Positions 1 through 7,104 of a DNA stretch of 7,519 bases are shown here, in pieces. A program made the translations under genes and the position numbers. Origin of the DNA: DATAYA01 sp036272815 (GTDB lineage Bacteria; Pseudomonadota; Alphaproteobacteria; Acetobacterales; Acetobacteraceae); NCBI GenBank assembly GCA_036272815.1, contig DATAYA010000211.1, forward strand, positions 1 through 7,519, given 5' to 3'. The notes under the pieces were generated by a model. That model searched no databases. It was given only the letters and a program-made list of their open reading frames with translations, and had not been told where the DNA came from. How positions within the stretch are numbered: the first letter of the stretch is position 1; each line of letters starts with the position of its first letter.

Positions 1-678
1 CTGATCCGCATGGAGGCGCGGCCCGGCCGGACCGCGACCCAGACCGTGCTGAACGAGGTGCATACGGCACTCGAACAGGCGGCGAAGGGTGCCACGATCC
101 AAAGCACGCAGGCGGTCGGCGCGTCGGTCTCGGCGCAACTGTTCCGCAACGGGCTGCTGGCACTCGGGATCAGCCTGCTGATGATCCTCGTCTACATCTG
201 GTTCCGTTTCGAATGGCAGTTCGCCGTCGGCGCCGTCGCGACGCTCATCCTCGACACCACCAAGACGATCGGCTTCCTCGCGATCACGCGGCTGCAATTC
301 GACCTCGTGATGGTGGCGGCAATCCTGACCATCATCGGCTATTCGACGAACGATAAGGTCGTCGTCTATGACCGGGTGCGGGAGAATCTCCGGAAATACA
401 AGTCGATGCCGTTGCGTGATCTGATCGACCTCTCCATCAACGAGACGCTGAACCGTACGCTCGCGACCTCCTCGACGGTGTTCCTGGCAAGCCTGCCGCT
501 GGCGCTGTTCGGCGGTTCCACCCTGTCCGATTTCGCCTGGACGATGATGTTCGGCATCGTCGTCGGCACCTCCTCCTCGATCTTCATCGCCGCCCCCATC
601 CTGCTGTTCCTGGGCGAGCACCGGCTGCGGCGCGACGCACAGGCGGCGAAGCCCGCGAAAACCAAGGCCGCGACCTGA
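1..678 (+). CDS. secF: Protein translocase subunit SecF, C-terminal part (5' end cut by window edge)
   Basis: SecF works with SecD in the inner membrane, using the proton-motive force to help complete export of proteins through SecYEG. The reading frame is open from base 1, so the ATG at 10 is not the real start. The 225 visible residues cover the end of the periplasmic domain and what should be TM2-TM6; SecF is usually about 300 residues, so roughly a quarter is missing. Hydrophobic segments lie near residues 50-70, 75-96, 100-115, 153-171 and 178-205. The family signature IIGYSTNDKVVVYDRVREN sits at 111-129, and the conserved SINETLNRTLATS stretch at 145-157. Where many SecF proteins have a His-Asp pair in the second visible helix, this one has Leu-Asp (LILDTTKTIG, 82-91). 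I recall that variant from Acetobacteraceae-type SecF. The tail is Ala/Lys rich. secD would be expected upstream. The next gene starts 36 bp after the stop. Confidence 0.96.
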   Translation: MIRMEARPGRTATQTVLNEVHTALEQAAKGATIQSTQAVGASVSAQLFRNGLLALGISLLMILVYIWFRFEWQFAVGAVATLILDTTKTIGFLAITRLQFDLVMVAAILTIIGYSTNDKVVVYDRVRENLRKYKSMPLRDLIDLSINETLNRTLATSSTVFLASLPLALFGGSTLSDFAWTMMFGIVVGTSSSIFIAAPILLFLGEHRLRRDAQAAKPAKTKAAT

Positions 679-714
679 TGCGGAGCGGGCACGAAGGCGA
701 CTGTTGAAGAATCG

Positions 715-1500
715 GTGACCGCTCCATTCTACTGGGTCCCTGCTGCTGCGACAGGCCCGGACATGATCGAGATGCGGTTCCAGCCGATCGTCCGCCTCTC
801 GGATGGCGTGCCCGTGGCGCTGGAGGCGTTGGCGCGGCTGCGCGATCCCGATCGCGGCATGGTGCCGGCCAGCATCTTCGTCCCGGAGCTGGAGACCGCG
901 GGCCTCGGGCACGCGCTGGCCGGGCTGGTGGTGGCGCGCGCGCTCGCCGAGCTGCCGGACCTGCTGCTGGAGAGCGAGGCGCTCTGGCTCTCGGTCAACC
1001 TGCCGCTCGACGTGTTCCTGTCGCCGGATGCCGCCGAACGCCTCGACCGGCAGCGGCGGGAGGCGGGGGTGCCGGCGGCGCTGCTGGTGATCGAGCTGAC
1101 CGAGAGCCAACCGGTCGCCGACGTCGCCGGGCTCGCGGCGGCGATGCTGCGCTGGCGGGCGGCGGGGTATCGCGTGGCGCTCGACGATGTGGGACCGCAA
1201 ACGCCGCTGCTGGAGGCGCTGCTGCCGCTGTTCGATACAGTGAAGCTCGACATGAGCATCGTGCGCGATGCGGGCAGGTCGGCGGCGCGGTTCATCGGCG
1301 GCCTGGTGGCGGGGACGCGCGCACGGGGGCAGATCGTGGTCGGCGAGGGCGTGGAGGACTGGACGGTCTGGGGCCGGATGCGCGGGCTCGGGGTCGATCT
1401 GGCGCAAGGCTTCCTGCTGTCCGAGCCGATCGAGGCGGGAAGTCTGCTGCCGTGGCTGGCGGCGTGGCGGCGCGCCGGCCTGGTGGAGCCCGCCGGTTGA
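715..1500 (+). CDS. Stand-alone EAL-domain protein (c-di-GMP phosphodiesterase type)
   Basis: EAL domains hydrolyse cyclic di-GMP to pGpG. The 261-residue protein is almost entirely one EAL domain (about 19-245), with no GGDEF, PAS or membrane segment, so it should be cytoplasmic. Most catalytic positions of the family can be placed: E37 in ALEAL, N95 in WLSVN, E127 and E130 in ELTES, D157 and D158, K177 in VKLD, E211 in EGVE and Q231 in LAQGF. The odd part is loop 6. The usual DDFGTGYSS reads DDVGPQTPL (157-165), and this loop shapes the metal site and dimer interface, so activity is uncertain; the protein could be a weak enzyme or a c-di-GMP receptor. The GTG start at 715 has a purine-rich GAAGA at 706-710; an ATG at 763 (codon 17) is an alternative that keeps the whole domain. 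The gene follows secF by 36 bp, and its stop overlaps the next start. Confidence 0.93.
   Translation: MTAPFYWVPAAATGPDMIEMRFQPIVRLSDGVPVALEALARLRDPDRGMVPASIFVPELETAGLGHALAGLVVARALAELPDLLLESEALWLSVNLPLDVFLSPDAAERLDRQRREAGVPAALLVIELTESQPVADVAGLAAAMLRWRAAGYRVALDDVGPQTPLLEALLPLFDTVKLDMSIVRDAGRSAARFIGGLVAGTRARGQIVVGEGVEDWTVWGRMRGLGVDLAQGFLLSEPIEAGSLLPWLAAWRRAGLVEPAG
1485..1488 (+). promoter_or_regulatory. Ribosome binding site that fixes the TTG start of the double methyltransferase
   Basis: GGAG lies inside the last codons of the EAL gene, 8 bases before the TTG at 1497-1499. That TTG shares bases with the EAL stop TGA (TTGA, 1497-1500). The arrangement favours TTG 1497 over the in-frame upstream GTG at 1452, which would force a 49-bp overlap and add a low-complexity Gly/Arg leader. 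Confidence 0.6.
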
Positions 1501-3128
1501 GCCACGGCATCGACGCCTTCTATGCAGCCGCGGCGGCGGCGCCGGAGCGGGGGCTGGGCCAGCTCGATCCGGCGTTCCAGCGCGCGCTGGCGGAGTATCA
1601 TCTCGGGCTGACCGCCGAGGCTTGCGAGTTCCACCACGCGGCGGTGCTGCCGGACGGGCGGGTGCTGGCGGGGGCGTGGGATTTGCGCGGACACGAGGAC
1701 GCCTATCTCGGCGGGCTGGACGTCGCCGGGCGGCGGGTGCTGGAGCTGGGGGCGGCGAATGGCGGCCTGACCTGGCACATGGCGCGGGCCGGCGCGCGGG
1801 TGGTGGCGTTCGACGTGCCCCCCTGCCGCACGCTGGAGCTGGTGCCGCATCCCGGTGTCGATCTCGCGCGGGTCGCGGCGGCAAGCACGCAGTCGGTCGC
1901 GCGCATCCGCGGCGGCTGGTGGTTCCTGCGCCGCGCGCTGGGGCTGGAGGCGGCGGCGGTCTATGGCGATTTCTCCGCCCTTCCGAGCGACCTCGGCGAA
2001 TTCGACGTCGCGGTGTTCGGCCTGCTGCTGCTGCATCTGTCGAACCCGTTCCGCGCCTTGCAGCAGGCGGCGACGGTCACGCGCGAGGCGATCGTTGTGA
2101 CCGACGTGGCGCAGGCGGCGGAGGCGCCGGTCGCGCAGATGGCCGGGTTCCAGTATGCCGCGGCGTTCGCCGCGCCGATGGTGTTCGCGCCGACGCGGCC
2201 GCCGGCGGGCATCTTCCATTGGTGGGGTCTGTCGGCAGGCGCGGTCGCGCACATGCTGTCGCTGCTCGGCTTCGGCGAGACGCGCATCACGACGCACCGG
2301 CCGGAGCGGATGCCGGACGCGCCGGACCTGTTCACCGTGGTGGCGATGCGGACCAGCGGGACGGTGGCGATGCCGACGGTGCGGGCGGCGGATGCGGCGG
2401 CGCCGGCGGCCGGGCCGGAGGTGGCGCGGGAGGAGGCCGCGTCCGACGGGCTGCCGCTGCCGCCGCCCTGGGCGCGGCTGCTGACGTCGGGAACCGACGA
2501 TCCAGAGGTATTCCTGCGCCTCGGGGCGCGGGCGCATGCGGCGCTGCTGGACAGCCTGGCGGTGGCGGGAACGGAGCCGCGGATGCTCGGGCGCATCCTC
2601 GATTTCGGCTGCGGCGCCGGGCGGGTGATGCGGTACTGGCACGGCTTCGAGGGTGTGGAGCTGCACGGCAGCGACATCGTGGGCGACGCGGTGGCGTGGG
2701 CGGCCGGAGCGCTGCCCTTCGCGCGGTTCGCGACCAATCCGCTCGCGGGGCCGCTCGGCTATGAGGACGGCATGTTCGGGCTGGTCTATGCGCTCTCGGT
2801 CTTCACCCACCTGCCGGTGGCGATGCAGCGGCCCTGGATGATGGAGCTGCTGCGGGTGCTGCGGCCTGGCGGGCTGCTCTATCTGACGACGCATGGGGAC
2901 TATTACGTGCGGCATCTCGGGGACGAGCAGCGGCGGGCGTTTGCGCGCGGCGAGCCGGTGGTGGTGGAGGCAGCGCGGGCGGGCAGCAACTGGTGCGGCG
3001 CCTACCACCCGCCCTCGTGGATGGAGCGGCTGATCGCGTCATGCGACGCGGAGCGGGTGGAGTTCGTGGCGCGCGGGGCGCGGGGCAACCCGGAGCAGGA
3101 TAGCTGGCTGGTGCGCAAGCGCGGGTAG
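1497..3128 (+). CDS. Tandem class I SAM-dependent methyltransferase (two fused domains)
   Basis: A 543-residue protein with two complete-looking Rossmann methyltransferase domains. Domain 1 (about 55-285) has motif I VLELGAANG at 81-89, the acidic end of strand 2 at D106 and FDVAVFGLLLLHL at 169-181; its FGLLLLHLSNPFRAL and IFHWWG stretches recall CmoB/DUF1698-like methyltransferases. An Ala/Pro-rich linker (about 288-325) follows. Domain 2 (about 340-543) has motif I ILDFGCGAGR at 367-376, SDI with D393, YALSVFTHLP at 431-440 and LRVLRPGGLLYLTTHGD at 452-468, and ends with GSNWCGAYHPP and GNPEQDSW. I recognise this second type from methyltransferases linked or fused to glycosyltransferases in surface-polysaccharide loci. 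The substrate is unknown; a sugar hydroxyl is an inference. There is no signal peptide or membrane segment. The start is TTG, overlapping the EAL stop, so expression is probably coupled. Both motif I sequences look intact, so both halves may bind SAM. Local GC reaches 52 of 60 bases at 2401-2460. Confidence 0.92.
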   Translation: MSHGIDAFYAAAAAAPERGLGQLDPAFQRALAEYHLGLTAEACEFHHAAVLPDGRVLAGAWDLRGHEDAYLGGLDVAGRRVLELGAANGGLTWHMARAGARVVAFDVPPCRTLELVPHPGVDLARVAAASTQSVARIRGGWWFLRRALGLEAAAVYGDFSALPSDLGEFDVAVFGLLLLHLSNPFRALQQAATVTREAIVVTDVAQAAEAPVAQMAGFQYAAAFAAPMVFAPTRPPAGIFHWWGLSAGAVAHMLSLLGFGETRITTHRPERMPDAPDLFTVVAMRTSGTVAMPTVRAADAAAPAAGPEVAREEAASDGLPLPPPWARLLTSGTDDPEVFLRLGARAHAALLDSLAVAGTEPRMLGRILDFGCGAGRVMRYWHGFEGVELHGSDIVGDAVAWAAGALPFARFATNPLAGPLGYEDGMFGLVYALSVFTHLPVAMQRPWMMELLRVLRPGGLLYLTTHGDYYVRHLGDEQRRAFARGEPVVVEAARAGSNWCGAYHPPSWMERLIASCDAERVEFVARGARGNPEQDSWLVRKRG

Positions 3129-3150
3129 GTGGCCGGGCGGGGATTTAAGG

Positions 3151-3179
3151 CCGGACCGGCACGACCCATCTCTGTCCGG
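3151..3179. repeat. Inverted repeat between the methyltransferase and CBS genes
   Basis: CCGGAC at 3151-3156 is the reverse complement of GTCCGG at 3174-3179, with a 17-base loop. It lies in the 73-bp gap after the methyltransferase stop and just upstream of the CBS ribosome binding site. A 9-bp direct repeat CGGGGATTT (3138-3146 and 3177-3185) brackets it. It could be a weak terminator without a T-tract, an operator, or chance in GC-rich DNA. Confidence 0.25.
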
Positions 3180-3191
3180 GGATTTCGGATC

Positions 3192-3196
3192 GGAGG
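3192..3196 (+). promoter_or_regulatory. Strong ribosome binding site of the CBS gene
   Basis: GGAGG lies 5 bases upstream of the ATG at 3202. It is the best Shine-Dalgarno match in the window and fixes the CBS start. Confidence 0.7.
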
Positions 3197-3201
3197 CTCA
3201 G

Positions 3202-3636
3202 ATGCTGTTGGCGGACGTGCTGCGGGTGAAGGGAACCGATGTCGAGAAGATCGGTGCGACCGAGCGCGTCGGCGCCGCGGTGCAGCGCCTCGCCGAGCGC
3301 CGGATCGGCGCGCTGGTGGTCGAGGATGCGTGGATGCGGCTGGTCGGCATGTTCTCCGAGCGCGACCTGGTGCGCGCGATGGCGCGGGACGGCGCGGCGG
3401 CGCTGCAGCATGAGGTGCAGAGCCTGATGACGGCGCCGTTCGTCAGCAGCCCGCCCGGGACGCGGATCGAGGCGGCGATGGGGCTGATGACGATGCGCCG
3501 CATCCGCCATCTGCCGGTGATCGAAGGCGACCGGCTGGAGGGGATCGTCTCGATCGGCGACCTGGTGAAGTACCGGCTCGACGAGAAGGAGCTGGAGGCG
3601 AACGTGCTGCTGGAGATTTCCCGGATGCGGGGGTGA
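3202..3636 (+). CDS. Small tandem CBS-domain protein
   Basis: A 144-residue cytoplasmic protein made only of two CBS modules, the usual length for the stand-alone family. CBS1 spans about 5-65, with RRIGALVVED at 33-42 and FSERDLVRAM at 51-60. CBS2 spans about 75-128, with MTAPFVSSPPGTRIEAAM at 76-93, IRHLPVIEGD at 101-110 and GIVSIGDLVK at 114-123. A CBS pair forms a Bateman module that binds adenine nucleotides (AMP, ATP, SAM or NADH in different relatives) and usually regulates a partner protein. No catalytic domain is present, so it is probably a soluble energy or redox sensor acting in trans; its ligand and partner cannot be read from the sequence. The ATG has a strong GGAGG. It lies 73 bp after the methyltransferase gene, so it may be read from that operon or from its own promoter. 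It converges with the ABC ATPase genes. Confidence 0.94.
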   Translation: MLLADVLRVKGTDVEKIGATERVGAAVQRLAERRIGALVVEDAWMRLVGMFSERDLVRAMARDGAAALQHEVQSLMTAPFVSSPPGTRIEAAMGLMTMRRIRHLPVIEGDRLEGIVSIGDLVKYRLDEKELEANVLLEISRMRG

Positions 3637-3688
3637 GGGGGCGCCGGGCGTTTCCCAGGAGCTACTCCAGGAAGGATCGCCAGTATTA

Positions 3689-3716
3689 GGTGGCGCTTGC
3701 CATGCCGGCGACCACC
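3689..3716 (-). terminator. Possible terminator hairpin after the ABC ATPase operon
   Basis: On the plus strand, GGTGGCGC at 3689-3696 can pair with GCG (3708-3710) and CCACC (3712-3716), with one bulged A at 3711 and a loop of about 11 bases. The hairpin starts two bases past the TAG of the downstream ATPase gene (3718-3720 on the plus strand). Read on the minus strand it is followed by TAATAC, not a proper T-tract. A second imperfect hairpin (GGAG 3658-3661 with CTCC 3665-3668, plus flanking pairs) lies nearby. Both sit in the 81-bp gap between two convergent genes, where terminators are expected. Confidence 0.35.
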
Positions 3717-3717
3717 C

Positions 3718-4793
<1,076 letters not shown>

Positions 4794-4797
<4 letters not shown>

Positions 4798-5804
4798 GCG
4801 GCCACGACCTCGAAACGCACAGCATCCTCGACCGGCGCACGGATGCAGGCGGCGCGATGGCCGGCGGCGATCTCGCGCAAATCCGGGTCGCGCGCGGTGC
4901 ATTCGGGGATGGCAAAGACGCAGCGCGGATGGAAGCGGCAGCCGGCGGGCAGCGCGAACGGCGCGGGCACCGCGCCCTCGATCGCGAGCAGCCGGTCGCG
5001 GTGCTCCTCGACGCGCGGGATGCTGCCGAGCAGGCCGAGCGTGTAGGGGTGCTGCGGGTCGTCGAAGATCGCCGGACCGGCGGCGCGCTCGACAACGCGC
5101 CCGGCGTACATCACCGCAACCTCGTCGGCCATCTCGGCGACGACGCCGAGATCGTGGGTGATGAGGATGATCGCCATCCCCGTTGCCTGCTGCAGTTCGC
5201 GCAGCAGATCGAGGATCTGCGCCTGCACGGTGACGTCGAGCGCCGTCGTCGGCTCGTCGGCGATCAGCAGGTCCGGCGCGCAGGCCAGCGCCATCGCGAT
5301 CATCACGCGCTGGCGCATCCCGCCCGACATCTGGTGCGGGTATTCGTCGAAGCGGCGCTCGGGTGCGGGGATACGGACGCGGCGCAGACTCTCGATGGCA
5401 CGGGCGCGCAGCGCCGCGGCGGAGGCGGTGCGGTCGTGGGCTCGCATCGCCTCGGTGATCTGGTCGCCCGCCGTGAACACCGGATTGAGGCTGGTCATCG
5501 GCTCCTGGAAGATCATCGCGATGCGCCGCCCGCGGATGTCGCGCATCGCGGCCGGCGGCAAGCCGAGCAGGTCGCGCCCCTCGAACATCACGCTGCCGGC
5601 GGCGATGCGGCCGGGGGACGGGACGAGTCGCATCAGCGACAGCGACAGGACGGACTTGCCGCAGCCGCTCTCGCCGACTACGCCGAGGGTGCGGCCGCGA
5701 CGGACCGAGAGATCGACACCGTCGACGGCGGCGACCTCGCCGGCCTGGCCGCGGAAGGTGGTGCGCAGTCCCTCGATGGCGAGGAGCGGTTCTGTGTCGG
5801 GCAT
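4794..5804 (-). CDS. Dipeptide/oligopeptide ABC transporter ATP-binding protein, DppD/OppD-like
   Basis: A 336-residue ATPase and first gene of the minus-strand pair; it should form a heterodimer with the DppF-like protein and drive an inner-membrane importer. Motifs: Walker A GESGCGKS at 44-51, Q-loop MIFQEP with Q100, signature MSGGMRQR at 159-166 (the Met form typical of the D subunit), Walker B LLIADEP at 179-185 with E184, TALD at 187-190 and H217 in ITHDL. The C-terminal oligopeptide-transporter domain has the four-cysteine set C289, C295, C302 and C320, expected to bind a [4Fe-4S] cluster by analogy with a characterised DppD. Length matches the family. The ATG at 5804 puts LLAIEGLRTTF at 7-17, where the family expects its first strand, but no Shine-Dalgarno is visible just upstream, so initiation may be weak or leaderless. 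No permease or solute-binding protein gene lies upstream: the next gene points the other way. Confidence 0.95.
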
Positions 5805-6142
5805 GGGGCATTGTGGGCTGCGGGGGCAGTGCGGCTCAAGGGCGACTTAGGGAGCGTGTGTGATGGCGACGGCGCGAATTGATGCGGCCGCGGAATAGAC
5901 GGGTACCGCCCGGAGGTCATGGGTTATTGCAGGTCCTGGCGTATTCCCGCGTCGCTCCATTGTGAGTTGCGCCGCGGCGACAGCCTCTGCGTCGTGTATC
6001 GCGATCTGACGGCCCCAGTTTCTCGCTGTGCTGCCGGATCGCTGGAGATATGGAGATAAGGCGATCGATGAGCCACGTTGAACCGAAAGGCGCCAAAGAT
6101 GAGAGCCAGAGTCCCACGGCACGTACGGCGGGAGCCGCCGCG
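5805..6142. other. Divergent intergenic region between the ABC ATPase pair and the glycosyltransferase
   Basis: These 338 bp separate two divergent genes and must hold the promoter for the ATPase pair and probably one for the glycosyltransferase. I found no convincing -10/-35 pair on either strand and no credible ORF: the open frames here have no family look, and they continue as shadows. Small palindromes are present: CGCCGCGGCG at 5970-5979 and ATCGCGAT at 5998-6005. GCGATC (6001-6006) is inverted at 6037-6042 and repeated at 6061-6066. GGAGATA occurs twice, at 6044-6050 and 6052-6058. If the glycosyltransferase actually starts at 6068, the gap shrinks to 263 bp. Confidence 0.5.
6130..6134 (+). 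promoter_or_regulatory. Ribosome binding site favouring the 6143 start of the glycosyltransferase
   Basis: GGGAG lies 8 bases before the ATG at 6143. The competing ATGs have poorer spacing: GGAG is only 2 bases from the ATG at 6050 and 12 bases from the ATG at 6068. The fold begins immediately after 6143, which supports this choice. Confidence 0.5.
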
Positions 6143-7021
6143 ATGGTGCATCTAATCACCATCCTCTATCAGTCGGAGGCTGGCATCTCCGCGTTCCTGG
6201 ACAGCCTCCAGGCGCAGGACATGCCCGAGTGGCGGCTGCACGCGATCGACAATGCCACTCCTGATGGTTCGGCCGATCTTGTCGCGGAGCGTGCTGACCC
6301 ACGCATCACCCTCCATCGCAACGCAGCCAATCTCGGCTTCGCCAAGGCTGCAAACCAGGGGTTGCGCGAAGCGGCCGCGGCCGGCGGGGAATTCCTCGTG
6401 CTCATCAACAACGACACGGCGTTCGAACCGGACTTCCTGCGGCACCTCGTCGGCGTGCGCGCGGAGCACGGGGCTGGCGTCATCGCCCCGCGCATCATGC
6501 GGCGCGACCAGCCCGATGCCGCCTGGTATGCGGGCGGGCACCTCGCGCACGGGTGGGTGTTCGAGAACCGCCACGAGATCTGCCCGGACGCCAATCCGGA
6601 CCCGGTGACGGTGGATTTCGCGCCCGGCTGCTGCCTGGGCATTGCGCGGAGCGTGCTGGAACAGGTCGGGCTGTTCGACGAAAGCTTTTTCGTCTATTGG
6701 GAGGACACAGATTTCTGCCTGCGCCTGAAGCAACAGGGCATACCGATCCTGTACGTTCCAGAACCGAATCTGGAGCATGACGGGGGCGCGGCCTCCGGCG
6801 GGGAGTTCAGCCCAGCCTACATCCGGCTCTATTTCCGCAGCTACATGCAGGTTCTACGCAAGCATTTCGGCTTCCAGCATGCGCTGGTGACGATGCTGCG
6901 CCTGCTGTCGCGCGAGATCGGCCGATCCAGCCGCGACAGCCGCAAAGTGCGCGCGATGGCGAACGCGATGCTGCACGGACTCGCCGCGCCAATGGTGGCG
7001 GAGGCCCGCCTCGGAATTTGA
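6143..7021 (+). CDS. GT2 family glycosyltransferase (rhamnosyltransferase-like)
   Basis: A 292-residue cytoplasmic or membrane-associated GT-A fold enzyme that transfers a sugar from a nucleotide donor to a growing glycan. Strand 1 is VHLITILYQSEAG at 2-14, followed by AIDNATPDGS at 34-43, the NLGFAKAANQG motif at 63-73, INNDT at 88-92 (the DXD-equivalent metal/donor site), PGCCLGIARSV at 161-171, and GLFDESFFVYWEDTDFCLR at 176-194, with the acidic ED-D triad E187, D188, D190. EHDGGAASGG follows at 211-220. These are the marks of WbbL/rhamnosyltransferase-like GT2 enzymes; the actual sugar cannot be read. There is no clear transmembrane helix. In-frame ATGs at 6050 and 6068 would add 31 or 25 non-conserved residues with codon use unlike the core, so I prefer 6143. 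Its neighbour across a convergent 83-bp gap is a methyltransferase common in glycan clusters, which suggests a polysaccharide or O-antigen locus continuing to the right. Confidence 0.93.
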   Translation: MVHLITILYQSEAGISAFLDSLQAQDMPEWRLHAIDNATPDGSADLVAERADPRITLHRNAANLGFAKAANQGLREAAAAGGEFLVLINNDTAFEPDFLRHLVGVRAEHGAGVIAPRIMRRDQPDAAWYAGGHLAHGWVFENRHEICPDANPDPVTVDFAPGCCLGIARSVLEQVGLFDESFFVYWEDTDFCLRLKQQGIPILYVPEPNLEHDGGAASGGEFSPAYIRLYFRSYMQVLRKHFGFQHALVTMLRLLSREIGRSSRDSRKVRAMANAMLHGLAAPMVAEARLGI

Positions 7022-7027
7022 CACGGG

Positions 7028-7052
7028 CGGGACAGTCATGCCGCACGTCCCG
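7028..7052 (+). terminator. Possible terminator hairpin after the glycosyltransferase
   Basis: CGGGAC at 7028-7033 pairs perfectly with GTCCCG at 7047-7052 around a 13-base loop, starting 7 bases after the stop codon. No T-tract follows. A second short stem, GGCCG 7078-7082 with CGGCC 7088-7092, lies nearer the convergent methyltransferase stop. Placement between convergent genes supports a terminator, but the signal is weak. Confidence 0.3.
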
Positions 7053-7104
7053 GCGAAAACCTGAACACGAGTTACTTGGCCGGGTGACGGCCGGCCGCCC
7101 CGAA

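Noticed and set aside
1452..1496. GTG at 1452 as the methyltransferase start
   Set aside because: It would overlap the EAL gene by 49 bp and add a Gly/Arg leader; the TTG at 1497 has a well-spaced GGAG and a TTGA overlap.
1268..2764. A 498-codon plus-strand frame overlapping both EAL and methyltransferase genes
   Set aside because: Gly/Arg/Ala low-complexity product in the wrong frame of genes with conserved motifs.
729..3008. A 2.3-kb open frame on the minus strand covering the EAL and methyltransferase genes
   Set aside because: The product is Arg/His/Pro-rich with no recognisable family. It lies opposite two genes with clear motifs, so it is a GC-driven shadow.
4798..5811. An apparent 697-residue ATPase fusion starting at 5811
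   Set aside because: The part upstream of the ATG at 4797 is out of frame with the DppD-like gene and has no domain; the real start of the F-type ATPase is 4797.
4857..5882. A long plus-strand frame opposite the DppD-like gene
   Set aside because: Antisense to an intact ATPase with all motifs, and no family resemblance.
5847..6122. A 91-codon minus-strand frame in the divergent gap
   Set aside because: No family look, no good ribosome binding site, and it overlaps the region upstream of the glycosyltransferase; two other frames there are equally open.
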